64,000 bases of DNA from CAWGMT01 sp963823675 (GCA_963823675.1 CAWGMT010000007.1:248001-312000), one strand, 5' to 3'; counted from the first letter of the stretch, positions 8,233-17,995 are shown. A program made the numbers and translations. The notes: generated from the sequence alone by a model not told the origin.

Positions 8233-9156
8233 ATGAATACCGCCATCGCGATTGAGAACGTGGTCAAGCGCTTCAACGGAGTCGTTGCGGTCAACGACCT
8301 TGATTTGACGGTGCCTCGCGGGTCGCTTTACGGGTTCATCGGGCCCAATGGCTCGGGGAAGACGACCACCCTGCGAATGATCATGCACATCCTCTTGCCC
8401 GATTCCGGGGAAATCGAGGTTCTGGGCGAAAGGGGCACGCAGGCCGCGCGCGATCGCGTGAGCTACTTGCCCGAGGAGCGCGGGCTCTACAAGCGGATGT
8501 CGGTGCGGCGGCTCCTGCGCTACTACGGCTCGATCAAAGGGGCCCGCCAGCCGGATCTCGATCGGTCGATCGACCTGTGGCTGGAACGGATGGAACTCTC
8601 GGCCTGGATCGACAAACGCATCAACGATCTCTCCAAGGGAATGGCACAAAAGATCCAGTTCATCGCGTCGGTGCTCAACCAGCCCGAGCTCCTGATCCTG
8701 GACGAGCCGTTCACCGGCCTCGATCCGGTGAACGTCGAGGTTTTCAAGGATGCCGTACTCGACCTCAGGAAGGCCGGAACGACCATCGTTTTCTCAACCC
8801 ACGACATGGGCGTCGCCGAGCGAATGTGCGACCGCATCTTCATGATCTTCAAGGGGCGTAAGGTCCTCGACGGCACCCTCGACGAAATCCAGGCGGTCTA
8901 TGGCCAGGACACGATTCGCATCCGCACCGAGGATGGCGTCAGTGCGCTGTCGGGCCTGCCCGGAATTGAGGAGATCAACGACCAGGGCAATCTGCAAGAA
9001 ATCCGCTGGCAGGGTGATTCTCAGGTGCTGCTCGAGGCCGTGATGGCCCGTACCCGAGTGACCCACTTCGAGGTGACACGCCCGTCGCTCCACGACATCT
9101 TTGTGCGGATCGCGGCGCCGCACGACACGTTGGAGGCTCCGGCACATGCATCCTGA
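8233..9156 (+). CDS. ABC transporter ATP-binding protein (NatA-like)
   Basis: 307 residues. Walker A is GPNGSGKTTT, the Q-loop region is VSYLPEERGLYKRMSV, the signature is LSKGMAQK and Walker B is LLILDEPFTGLDP, followed by the switch histidine in STHDM. A C-terminal extension of about 80 residues after the ATPase core is the DUF4162-type regulatory tail. The PEERGLY motif is typical of the NatA/YhaQ group that exports sodium, drugs or antibiotics with a large NatB-like permease. The permease gene follows and overlaps by 11 bp. No ribosome-binding site is obvious, and the DUF4058 debris lies directly upstream. Complete and unbroken. Confidence 0.9.
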   Translation: MNTAIAIENVVKRFNGVVAVNDLDLTVPRGSLYGFIGPNGSGKTTTLRMIMHILLPDSGEIEVLGERGTQAARDRVSYLPEERGLYKRMSVRRLLRYYGSIKGARQPDLDRSIDLWLERMELSAWIDKRINDLSKGMAQKIQFIASVLNQPELLILDEPFTGLDPVNVEVFKDAVLDLRKAGTTIVFSTHDMGVAERMCDRIFMIFKGRKVLDGTLDEIQAVYGQDTIRIRTEDGVSALSGLPGIEEINDQGNLQEIRWQGDSQVLLEAVMARTRVTHFEVTRPSLHDIFVRIAAPHDTLEAPAHAS

Positions 9157-10484
9157 TTTGCGCAAGATCTGGATTGTCGCGTCTACCGAGTTCGGGTCGG
9201 CCGTTCACACCAAGTCATTCCTGGTGGGCCTGTTGCTTCTGCCCTTGATCGGTCTGTCGATGGTGTCCGCCATCCTGATCGTCAGGCGCGTGGATACCAG
9301 GCCGCGATCCGTCGCCGTGATCGACCCAACCGGCGAGCTTTACCCGTTTCTCGAGCGGGCAGCTCTGGCGCATAACGCCCAGACGGTCGACCCTCAGGGA
9401 AAAGCCGTTGGGCCCAGGATCAATTTGTCGTCCGTGACACCATCCGGCAACGACAATGGTGCAACGCTACTGGAGCTTTCCGACCGGGTTCGCCGCGGTG
9501 CGCTCGATGCCTTCGTGGTGATCCCGCGGGAGACGATCACGATACCGCCGCCGGGCACTCTACCTGCGCCGGGCCGGAATATCATTCCGATAATCCCAAC
9601 GACGACGTTGCGCGGAACTGGCTGGCCGCAACCATCGATCACGAGGTTCGCGCCCGCCGTTTCCGGACGGCCGGTGTCGGCCAAGCAGCAGCGGATCGAC
9701 TGAGTGAACGAATCGCGCTCGGCAACCTCGGACTGTTCGAGCGCGATCTAGCGGCTGCTGGCTCCTATTCGGGCATCAAGGCGGCCCAGAAGGTCGACCC
9801 GGTCCGGACGGCCGTGGTCCCGGCCGCGCTGATGTTCGTGGTCACTCTCCTGGTCATGACCGGCACTCCTCATCTGCTCAACAGCGTGATCGAGGAGAAG
9901 TTGACCAAGATCAGCGAGGTCTTGCTGGGCTCGGTCACGCCGTTCGAGCTGATGATGGGCAAGCTGCTGGGTCACGCCGGAATCGCGCTCGACCTTGGCC
10001 GTGCTCTATCTTTCCGCAGGTTATGCCATCGCCGCTTACTATGGCTACGCCGATCTGCTCTCACTGCGCCTGCTCCTGGCCACGGGCCTGTTTCTGATCC
10101 TGGGGACGCTGCTGTTCGGTTCGCTTTACATGGCGGTGGGAGCAGCCTGTAACGAGATCAAGGACGCGCAATCGCTGATGATGCCGATCTTGATGCTGTC
10201 GATGTTTCCAACGATCGTCTGGGTGGCCGTCTTGAGAAACCCGTCGAGCGCGCTGGCGGTGGGCTTGACGCTCTTCCCGCCGGCGAGCCCGTTCTTGATG
10301 TTGCTGCGGATCGCGCTTTCGGCCTGCGCCGCCCGTCTGGCAGGTCGCGCTGGCCATCGCGCTCACGGCGCTGACCACCCTTTTCTGCGTGTGGGCCGCC
10401 GCCAAGATCTTCCGGACCGGGCTGCTCATGCAAGGCAAGGCCGCCAGCTACGCCGAGCTGGCGCGATGGGTTCTGGCGAAGTAG
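9146..10484 (+). CDS. ABC-2 type permease, NatB-like (three frame breaks)
   Basis: Begins at ATG 9146 inside the end of the ATPase gene. The first frame carries a membrane anchor (TKSFLVGLLLLPLIGLSMVS) and the periplasmic domain with RSVAVIDPTGELYPFLERAA. Frame changes occur near 9570 (continuing with YHSDNPNDDVARNWLAATID), near 9990 (YLSAGYAIAAYYGYADLLSL) and near 10330 (PVWQVALAIALTALTTLFCV), ending at the stop codon 10482-10484. Joined, the product has one N-terminal helix, a large extracytoplasmic domain and five or six C-terminal helices. The motif EEKLTKISEVLLGSVTPFEL is the usual coupling segment of this family. Total length of about 445 residues is normal. Three breaks in one gene could mean a pseudogene, but many neighbouring genes are affected, so sequence error is equally likely. 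Confidence 0.72.
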
Positions 10485-10491
10485 ATCGACT

Positions 10492-11810
10492 TCAATCGTG
10501 TGCGTATTCCTCAAGAAAACGCGCCAGCTTCTGGAAGTCGGACCCCGGCTCGATGCGGCGGACGACGGTCACGAGCGTCGCCGGGTTGACCAGCTCGTCA
10601 AACGGAACGTATTTGAGGTTGAGCTGTCCGGAAACGGAGATCAGCACGCGGTTCAAGTGATTCTCCACCAGCGCCCGAAAAGCACCGACGCCAAGCTGGC
10701 TGCCGAGAATGACGTCGAAAGCGTGGGGCATGGAGCACCGCGATTCGTATCCCAGCGTCACTCCGGTGACTCGCCGCTTCTTGCCCTGGCGTTTCTCATA
10801 CTCGGCCGCGACGAGCCTGGCCATGTTCTGGGCAAGATTGGTTTGCGCGAGTGCGATATGGCCGTGCTCGTCGATCGTGACACCCTCGAGATACCTCGCC
10901 GGCAGGTACTGGCCCAGCCCTTCGGCGATCACGAGCACGCCATATTCCTTGCCTTCGCGCTCGCGCGCGATCATCGTGCGCACGATCTTACCGACCACCT
11001 TCTCGACGATCATCGTTTTGCGGGTGCTCGTGTTGCCGGACTTGGGGTCGGTGACGCTCTCCTCGGTCATCATGTCGCGCGCAAGTCCTCCACGCTGAAA
11101 ACGAAGCTAGCCTCGCCGGCCATCGCCGCACCATAGGCCAACCACCCGGCGCTTCGGCCCATTGCTTCGACCAGAAAATAGTTGCGGGTCGCCTCCGCGT
11201 CGGCGAGCAGGTTGAGTATTTCATGCGAGAGAGTCTCGACCGCCGTGAAATAACCGAACGTGAAGTCGATGCCGCAGTAGTCGTTGTCGATCGTCTTCGG
11301 CACGTGGACGACCGAGATCCGCTTCTGGCCGGCCGGCAGATATTCCTGCATCCGGGCGAGCTTGTTGGCCGTCTTGAGCGTGTCGTCGCCCCCGATCGAT
11401 ACGAGTGCATCAACGCCCAGCGACAAGAGCGCGTGATGGGCTCTGCGCAGTTGCTCGGTGCGCTTGGGATCGGCGAGGTGATCGGGCTGGGTGACGTCCT
11501 TGCCCGGATTGGTCCGCGACGTCCCGATCAAGATCCCGCGGGTGTTGCGGGTCCTGCGCAGGTTCGTCTGGTTCAGCACGATGTAGTCGCGGCCCTCCTT
11601 CATGGGGTGCTCGTCGCCGAACTCGACAAGGTGGGCGTACCCGTGCATGACGCCGAGGACTTCGATGTTGTGCCGGTGGAATGACGCCGCGGCCGTCGAG
11701 ATCACCGCGTTGGCCGCCGGCGCCGGTCCGCCGGCAAAAAGGATGGCCACTCGTCGAATCTCACGCAAGCCTCCAGCAGAATCCGCGGTCGATGAGGATG
11801 AAGGTGACAT
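10492..11810 (-). CDS. 6-phosphofructokinase, PPi-dependent type by motif (one frame break near 11075)
   Basis: Two abutting frames make one protein of about 439 residues. The first part (11810 to about 11070) has the nucleotide-fold start RRVAILFAGGPAPAANAVIS, the phosphate-donor motif SIGGDDT, the substrate motif PKTIDND and the signature EAMGRSAGWLA. The second part continues with KTMIVEKVVGKIV and GVTLGYESRCSMPHAFDVIL to the stop at 10492. GGDD with PKTIDND, instead of GGDG and PGTIDND, is the pattern of pyrophosphate-dependent enzymes, so reversible PPi-linked glycolysis is predicted. The frame change falls at an ATGATGA overlap, so two separately translated chains cannot be excluded, but family members are single chains. 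Convergent with the ABC permease. Confidence 0.82.
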
Positions 11811-11884
11811 GTTGCGCTCCCATCGGTTTTCGGGTTTCGTTTAGCCGATTCGTTGGACGCCAAACTGGTCGTTCATCAGCCTCC

Positions 11885-12075
11885 CAGTCTACACCGAGGC
11901 GAATGTCAAAATCCATTTTCGCAGTCATCACGCTCCGCGTGATGGTCGGGTGTCTCTCAGTCTACACACCGGCGAATGTCGATTGCCATTTCGTAGTCAT
12001 CACGCTCCGCGTGATGGTCGGGTGTCTCCCAGTCTACACACAGGCGAATGTCGATTTCCATTTCCTGGTCGATCA
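11885..12075. repeat. Tandem array of three 72-73 bp units, two carrying the REP palindrome
   Basis: Three unit starts (CAGTCTACAC) occur at 11885, 11958 and 12030, giving periods of 73 and 72. Each unit continues as GGCGAATGTC. Units one and two contain CATCACGC-TCC-GCGTGATG followed by GTCGGGTGTCTC. Unit three loses the palindrome after about 45 bases. The array fills the divergent gap between the phosphofructokinase gene and miaA (11811-12232) together with the 97-bp repeat. Confidence 0.9.
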
Positions 12076-12096
12076 CGGACAATGGTATGAAGCAAT

Positions 12097-12193
12097 AAAT
12101 CGCCTTGCACAATTCCGGGAGGGCGAGCCTCCCGGCGAGCAATTCTCCAAGGCGGCTCGGACGGAGCCTCGCCCTCCCAGGATCACGGAAGCC
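12097..12193 (+). repeat. 97-bp dispersed repeat, copy 1
   Basis: Contains an imperfect palindrome with GGGAGGGCGAGCCTCCCGG near one end and GAGCCTCGCCCTCCC near the other. A copy of more than 90 percent identity lies in opposite orientation at 46754-46850. It sits 40 bp upstream of the miaA start. Confidence 0.9.
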
Positions 12194-12232
12194 CATTTAG
12201 AATACCGACACGCAGCAAGCAGCGTCTGGCCC

Positions 12233-13178
12233 ATGTTCGACAACGTGTTTCATCGCGCAATCTATCTAACCGGCCCGACGGCGTCGGGCAAGACAGCCGT
12301 CGGCGTGGCGCTGGCGCAGCGCCTGGGCGCCGAGGTGATCGCGCTTGACTCCATGACCCTTTACCGTGGGATGGACATCGGCACCGCCAAGCCGGCTGTG
12401 GCCGAACGAGGCGGTATTCTCCATCATCTGATCGACGTGATCGATCCCTGGGAAGCAGCCAGCGTATCCGCCTATCGCGACTGGGCGCGCGAGGCTGCCA
12501 CGCAGGTCGAGGAACGAGGGAAGCGCGCCCTCTTCGTTGGAGGCACAGCCCTCTACCTCAAGGCACTCTTGCGTGGCTTATTCAAGGGCCCTGGGGGCTC
12601 CGTCGAGCTGAGGCGCCGGCTCGAGCACGACGCCGAGGTCCACGGTGACGAAGTCCTCCATCGCAGGCTGGCGGATCTCGATCCGGCCGCCGCGGGCCGG
12701 CTCCACGTTCACGACCGCAGAAGGATCATCCGTGCTCTCGAGGTGATCGAGCTGGCCGGCAAGCCGATCAGTGTGCTCCAGACCGAACACGATCATCCCG
12801 CGCCGGCGGAAGTCCGGGTCTTCGCCCTCGATCTGCCGCGCGCCGTTCTTCACGAACGGATCAATCGCCGCGTGGTCAAGTTCTTCGAGTCCGGCTTGAT
12901 TGCTGAAGTGCGCCCTCCAATCGGGCCCCGAACCGCTCTGCCCGGTCGCCGCGCAGGGGATCGGCTATCGCGAGGTCATCGCCATGCTGGCCGGTTCGGC
13001 CACGCTCGAGGAAACGATCGAGCGCGTGCAGGCTCGCTCGCGCCAGTTCGCCAAGCGTCAGATGACCTGGTTCCGAGGGTTAGAGGAGGTTCAACTGGTT
13101 CCGATCGGACGCGATGAAAGCCCCGAGGGAATCGCCCAGCGGGTACTGCAACTGATCGAACGCGGTCGCGGCAATTAG
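12233..13178 (+). CDS. miaA: tRNA dimethylallyltransferase (one frame break near 12910)
   Basis: MiaA transfers a dimethylallyl group from DMAPP to the N6 of A37 in tRNAs that read UNN codons. The start is ATG 12233. The P-loop GPTASGKT (residues 14-21), the substrate region ALDSMTLYRGMDIGTAKP and HHLIDVIDPWEAASV are intact, as is LFVGGTALYLKALLRG. After FFESGLIAEVR the frame changes near 12910, and the C-terminal part resumes with AAQGIGYREVIAML and RQFAKRQMTWFRG to the stop codon at 13178. The joined length of about 315 residues is normal. One base surplus in a C-rich stretch would explain the break. The gene is divergent from the phosphofructokinase gene. Confidence 0.88.
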
Positions 13179-13204
13179 ACCTCGGGCGGAGCGCCAAAAT
13201 CAGC

Positions 13205-13300
13205 GTCGCCTTTCGCTCCGCGAAAGGAAGTTCTCGTTGTCGCCTTTCGCTCCGCGAAAGGAAGTTCTCGTTGTCGCCTTTCGCTCCGCGAAGGACGACT
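13205..13300. repeat. Three tandem copies of a 34-bp palindromic unit
   Basis: Units start at 13205, 13239 and 13273, and each contains the hairpin CCTTTCGC-TCC-GCGAAAGG. The third unit is slightly shortened. The array lies exactly between the convergent ends of miaA (13178) and the HEAT gene (13337), so it could act as a two-way terminator. It shares the CGC-TCC-GCG centre with the other REP family in this window. Confidence 0.85.
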
Positions 13301-13336
13301 CTACCGTGAAGTTATTTGCGTCCCGATCCTTGGCTC

Positions 13337-14829
13337 TCATTCGTCATGGGATCTTGGTGCGCCTGTCTCGATGCCCCGCTTGATGGCGTCGGCTGCGGAT
13401 GGATCGATCTTCGATAATGCTTCAATCGCGCCCGCCGAGATCGACAAGTCCTCTTCGTCGACCAGTTTCAAGAGCGTCGGGACAGCGCTGGCGGCGGCAG
13501 GCCCAAGGTCGCGCAGCGCCGCCATCGCTTCCAATCGAACGGCCGTCTCATGTTTCGAATTCATCCAGTCGAGGAGTGCCGGCAACTTGGTGGCCGCGGA
13601 TTTCGGGTTGATCTTCGCCAACGACTCGATGGCTCGAACTGCCGCGAGCTTATCGCTCGAAGTCGTCGCCTCCAGGAGTGCCGGCACTGCCAAGCTCGCA
13701 TCGCTGCCGATCTCTCCCAGCGCCAGGATAATGTAAGTGCGGCGCTCCCGCCCCCTCGTCTGCGGCAGTGCGTCGGCGAGGGATCGCGCCACTCGCGGGA
13801 GGGAACGGGGAAACACTTTTTTCAATTGCTGGATTAAATGGTAGAAAAGATAGGTTCCGTCGGCCGGTTTCACGATTTCCGCGGCCAGCACGTCAAGAGC
13901 TTCCGCGGCGAGTTCGGCATGGTGGGACAACAGCAAAAGCGCGGCGTCGCAGCGAATCATGCCGTCGGGGCTCCCCAAGGCGTCCTTCACGCCTGCCGTC
14001 GCGGCCGCGGCGGTGGGACAATGGGTTTTCAAGTCGTCCATTGCACCACGCCGCACGGTCGTGTCCTGGTCTTTGAGAAACGACACGAGCTTGGCCGCAA
14101 GAGCCTCCTCGCCGATCGCGCCTTTGAGCGTCTGGACGGCTCGCCAGTGGTTGAAGGGATCGGAGTGATCCGCCAGCAGTGAGGTCATCGCGGCGGCAAC
14201 GCGCGGCCGCGAGCCGGTCCCGTTAATTCTCAACAAACTCATAGCGGCGAGTGCGCCAGCGATCGATCGGGCCCGTCCAGGGCGCGATCGAGGTCCCCTA
14301 CGGCTGGCATCGCCAGTGTGCCCAAATTCCACAAAGCCCAGCCCGCGGCGTCGCGCACCCGGGGTGTTTGGTCATCGAGCGCAGCACAGATTGAGCGCAG
14401 TGCGGCTTCTCGAGATGCGGCGTCGCTCAGCAGCGGACCGCGGCTCACGAATGTCCCCAGTTGTTCCACAGCGGCTGCGCGCACCGACGGATCGCTGTCG
14501 TGGGTGGCGGTGGCCAGAGCGGCGACCGCCTGGTCGGCCTTTTCCGGAAGCGTTCTCGCGAGGGCCGAACAAGCCAGGCGCCGAACGACCGGGCTCGGGT
14601 CGCGCATCGCCCCGATCACCCAAGATGTCGCCGGTGGCCCAAGCCGCACAAGCCGCTCGGCAGCCTCGCGACGCACCGACTCGACTGGGTCGCGCAATCG
14701 GCGTGAGAGCATCCAGGCCGTCCACTGCTGGTGGGCCGTCGGCCAGAATGGCATGGTGACGACCGCAATGAGAGCAACGATCAGGGTGGTGCGGAAAAGC
14801 GGCCCGAATCGCCTGCGCGGACGTGCCAT
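13337..14829 (-). CDS. Membrane-anchored HEAT-repeat protein (one frame break near 14255)
   Basis: Starts ATG 14829 with a basic N-terminus (MARPRRRFGPLF) and a membrane helix (TTLIVALIAVVTMPFWP). HEAT-type repeats of about 30-38 residues follow, such as ESVRREAAERLVRLGP, PVVRRLACSALARTL and PRVRDAAGWALWNLG. The frame changes near 14255, where both frames read GPDRS, and repeats continue (TTVRRGAMDDLKTH, ETAVRLEAMAALRDLGPAAA, LSISAGAIEALSKIDP) to the stop at 13337. Total length is about 496 residues. HEAT arrays are protein-binding scaffolds and no enzymatic domain is visible. The shorter start is preferred over a frame beginning at 15057 because upstream translation is low complexity. Convergent with miaA. 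Confidence 0.75.
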
Positions 14830-15620
14830 GGCGGAAGCCTCGAGTGATGTTGCGATCGCGCTTGAACGACTTGGCTTAGGCAGCACGCAGGAATTGATCA
14901 ACCACGGCGGGTCGGGTCCTAAGCTCGGCGTCCATTCTGAGCACGGTGGCGTATTTCCCGCTAGCTGCCTCAAGCGCAATGCCGTTGAAATAGCGGTAAC
15001 AGACAGAGGAGATACGACTTGCGACATCCTTGTTCCCACGCTCCGGGCATGGTTCAAATGCAGGTAACACCTCAGGGGTGGCTGGGGTTGACGCCCGAAG
15101 GGCGACGCCCCCAGGTCCGAGGCTTCCGCACCGCGGGCTCGCTGGCTTTCGCCCGCTCGACCCCAGCCACCCAGGTCTTGCCACCTTCAAGCATGCTGAT
15201 GTTGAACCATGCGCAAATGGCGGCACGGTTCAAAACCAGCGCTTCTCGGGGCCGCATGCACGCCGATTGGGGCCGCATCGGCGCCAATTGGTCCCCTCGT
15301 GGGCAAGCTCGCAAAAAAAACCGGCCAAAATCGTCAAAAACGTGATGGAAAATGGCGCCAAATAGACAAGGCTTTTCGCATCGCGAAGCCGATGCTAAAA
15401 GCCTCTTGGACGAGGCGATTCGCCGCGGGATGGGGGGAGCGTGGACGAGCGCCTGGGGACCGTGAGCGCGGCGAGGCCCCTGGATGAGCATCGGCCGGCG
15501 GAAATGAGGATGAAATCGCCCTCGACGCGCGCACCACGAGACAGGCCGCAGCTTTCGTTGGCTCGAAAACGCGGTGCAACCGGGTCAGGATCGGTGGTTC
15601 AGGTTAGCTGGACTTCGGGT
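14830..15620. other. Long non-coding gap with a palindromic repeat
   Basis: No convincing gene is seen. At 15078-15171 a short inverted repeat flanks a GC-rich core: the left arm GTGGCTGGGGTTG pairs with CGACCCCAGCCAC (12 of 13). The remainder, including an A8 run near 15316 and a stretch rich in GGCGCCAATTGG-like palindromes near 15286, shows nothing I can name. Its right end borders the transposase gene and may contain an end of the mobile element. Confidence 0.6.
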
Positions 15621-16808
15621 TTACGGGGCACGGAGCGGGGGATACTCGCGGAGCAAGCATGTCCGGCAACTGCCACAGCGGGGACATCGCGGCTGGGCCG
15701 CGTCGTGATACGCCGCCTCGCCGAAAGGTGGTTCGGTGGTGTCGGACGCGTCGCTTAACGCGTCGGAGAGACTGATGATCCTGAGCGGTTGGGGGCCGTC
15801 GGCCACCCTCGTCAGGATCAAGTGCAACCAGGCGCGAAGGGACTCCTCTCGCTTCGAGGCGTGCCAGAGTCCGTAGTATCGGACCCTGTGAAAACCTCGT
15901 GGTAGGACGTGCTGGAGGAAGCGCCGCAGGAACTCAATGCCTGGCAGGCGCTCGCTGCGCCAGTTATCGACGCCGCGGTCTTTCCAGCGGAAGGTCACAT
16001 GGGTTTGGTTCATGCCGAGAATGCGTGCGTTGCTGATCGCGGTGCGGAAGACATACCGCGACAGATAGGTCAACACCGCGTCGTTACCTCGGCCGTAGTG
16101 CTTGCAGAAGGAGACCCACGACCGCTTCCAGGCCGCCGCCGGGATGGCCGCAAGAACGGCCGGCGCTTTGGCCTTCAAGGCGGTGCCAAACTCAGCGGCG
16201 ACCTTGCGGGATAGGACGCCGACCGGCACAAGGAACTCTCCCCGAGCCGGCTCCCAGTGCTGGCCGTCGGCCGTGATCCCACCGCCGGTAATCAGCAGGT
16301 GGACGTGGGGATGATAGCCCAGTCGGCCGTTCCAGGTGTGGAGCACCAAGAGCATACCGGGCAGTGCCCCGAGGTGGCGTTTCTGGGCACAGAGGTTCTT
16401 GACCGCCGCGGCCGAGACCTGCATCAACAGCCCGTAGAGCAACTTCTGGTTGCGACGAAACGCCGCGCGCATCTCCGAGGGGACGGTCACAACGGCGTGA
16501 AAATAGTCGCAGGGCAACAGCTCAGCTTGACGCTGCTCGAGCCACTGCTGGGTCTGGGTTGCATGGCATTTGGGGCAGGCCCGATTACGGCAGCAGTGGT
16601 AGCGCCAGAACGTCTCATCGCAGTCGTTGCAGCGGTAGAGGCGTCCCCCCAATTTTGCCGTGCAGCAGGCGGCGATCTCCGAAAGTGCCCTCTTCTGCGA
16701 GGGCATCATCCGGTGGCCGTATTGGGACGTGTATTGGGAGCCGAACTGGCGCACGACGTCCGCCAACTCAACGTGCGCCTTGGGTGAGCAAACGCGGGGA
16801 TCAGCCAT
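15621..16808 (-). CDS. IS91-family HUH (Y2) transposase
   Basis: 395 residues from ATG 16808. An N-terminal zinc-binding region has YRCNDCDETFWRYHCC and CRNRACPKCHATQTQQW. The HUH metal motif is GYHPHVHLLITGGG, and a two-tyrosine motif YLSRY (Y-X3-Y) follows. These define the rolling-circle transposases of the IS91/IS801 group, which move single strands and can carry adjacent DNA. The C-terminus is the usual ending with CPRCGSC. The gene overlaps by 8 bp with the recombinase gene upstream, so the two are probably translationally coupled. It is complete and unbroken and may still be active. Confidence 0.93.
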   Translation of the reverse strand: MADPRVCSPKAHVELADVVRQFGSQYTSQYGHRMMPSQKRALSEIAACCTAKLGGRLYRCNDCDETFWRYHCCRNRACPKCHATQTQQWLEQRQAELLPCDYFHAVVTVPSEMRAAFRRNQKLLYGLLMQVSAAAVKNLCAQKRHLGALPGMLLVLHTWNGRLGYHPHVHLLITGGGITADGQHWEPARGEFLVPVGVLSRKVAAEFGTALKAKAPAVLAAIPAAAWKRSWVSFCKHYGRGNDAVLTYLSRYVFRTAISNARILGMNQTHVTFRWKDRGVDNWRSERLPGIEFLRRFLQHVLPRGFHRVRYYGLWHASKREESLRAWLHLILTRVADGPQPLRIISLSDALSDASDTTEPPFGEAAYHDAAQPRCPRCGSCRTCLLREYPPLRAP

Positions 16809-17672
16809 GACTGGGACTCCTTCCCTCGAAGAGGCCGTCGGTAGTCTGGCGCAGGAGGTTGCGGAGCTGGTCCCGCAACGGCTCGGTGAGGTGGGTGTAG
16901 ATCTCGGTGGATCGCAGGCTGGAATGCCCAAGCAAGATCTGGATGATCCGGATGTCGACGCCCCGCTGAAGCATGTGGGTGGCGAAGCTGTGACGTAGCG
17001 AGTGGGGCCGGAAACCGGCGTCGAAGCCGCACGCGTTGCGAGCTTGGATGAACGCGGCCCGCGCGCTGGCATCGGACAGGTGAGTCATCAGTCGCCGGCT
17101 GGGAAAGATCCACCGCTGGCTGCGGTGCGTTTTCCAGACTTGGCGGAGCATCTGGAGGGTCGATTCGGTCAGCGGCAGAACCCGTTCCTTGTTCCGCTTG
17201 CCGACGACACGCAGCAGCATCTGCTTGGAATCGACTGCGGAGATGGGCAGCGTGACCGCCTCGGTGATTCGCAAGCCATAGGCGTAGATGAGCGCAAAAC
17301 AGCCGCGATAGACGGGCTTTTCCAGGGTGGCGATCAGGCGGCGGCAGTCCTCATCGCTGCGGACATCGGGTAACCGCTGCCGGCGTGGCTTGCGGACTTT
17401 TTTTTGGTGAACAAAGGCCAGTCGTAGCCGAGGGTGTTGAGGTAGAAGAACTTGAGCCCCGCGTAGATCGGTGCGAAGGTTCTCTTGGCGACTCCCAACT
17501 CATCGCGGACGTAAAGGAGGTAGTCCTCGACGTCCCGCTCACTGAGCCGATCGGGCGAAATCATGTAGTAGGCGGTCAGTTGGCGAACAGCCCGGAGATA
17601 CTCGCCTTGGGTCCCATCGACCAGCCCGGCCAACTTCATATCCCGGATCATGCGATTCCTGAGTTCTGACAT
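16801..17672 (-). CDS. Tyrosine recombinase (integrase) split by a frame change at an A8 run
   Basis: The first frame (from ATG 17672) gives the SAM-like N-terminal domain: MSELRNRMIRDMKLAGLVDG and SERDVEDYLLYVRDELG. It reaches PLFTKKK at a run of eight A on the coding strand (17399-17406). Normal translation stops at 17334, but a -1 shift continues as VRKPRRQRLPDVRSDEDCRR, YAYGLRITEAV (catalytic Arg), HSLRHSFATHML (His-X-X-Arg), LLGHSSLRSTEIYTHL (His and nucleophile Tyr) to the stop at 16801. All catalytic residues are present in the joined product of about 290 residues. The coding strand reads A AAA AAG at the junction, the classic -1 slippery heptamer. Alternatives are a sequencing indel in the homopolymer or real decay. 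Confidence 0.85.
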
Positions 17673-17995
17673 CGTGATACCCTTTCGTGTGTGGGCTAAA
17701 GAAATCCAGCTACAACAGCCGGAAATTCCACGATATCACACCAGAATCTACCGACGCCCAGCCCCCACAAGTCCCCGCAAAGGACACCCGACCGCTCCCC
17801 CCATCCCGCGGCGAAGCCGCTTCGTCCAATGGCGCTTTTTCGAGGGTCTAGAGCGCCATTTCGCCGTGCCCGGAGCCGACGGTGCTAGATCGCAACCAGC
17901 TACTCTGCCAGACTTCACGTCTGTGGCGTCGGGTTGCATCGACCCGGCTGCGGCGCCAGAAACTGGCAGTCGAGCGCCATTTTTCACCTGTGTAG

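Larger units (their letters stand above)
15600..17700 (-). mobile_element. IS91-type element carrying a tyrosine recombinase plus HUH transposase (ends approximate)
   Basis: Two coupled genes read leftward: recombinase (17672-16801) then transposase (16808-15621). IS91-like elements end in an origin and a terminator and normally make no target duplication or terminal inverted repeats, and I could not define either end. The limits given simply enclose the two genes. Confidence 0.7.

Noticed and set aside
9146..10484. Programmed frameshifting in the ABC permease and other broken genes
   Set aside because: No slippery heptamer with a matching shift direction was seen at those junctions, unlike the recombinase. 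Shift directions are mixed, so indel errors are more likely.
11885..12075. CRISPR-like array
   Set aside because: Only three units with no variable spacers of constant length. The conserved part is the whole 72-bp unit, so this is a tandem repeat.
14876..15226. Minus-strand gene upstream of the HEAT gene
   Set aside because: The translation has no recognisable domain, runs through the palindromic repeat and has no ribosome-binding site.
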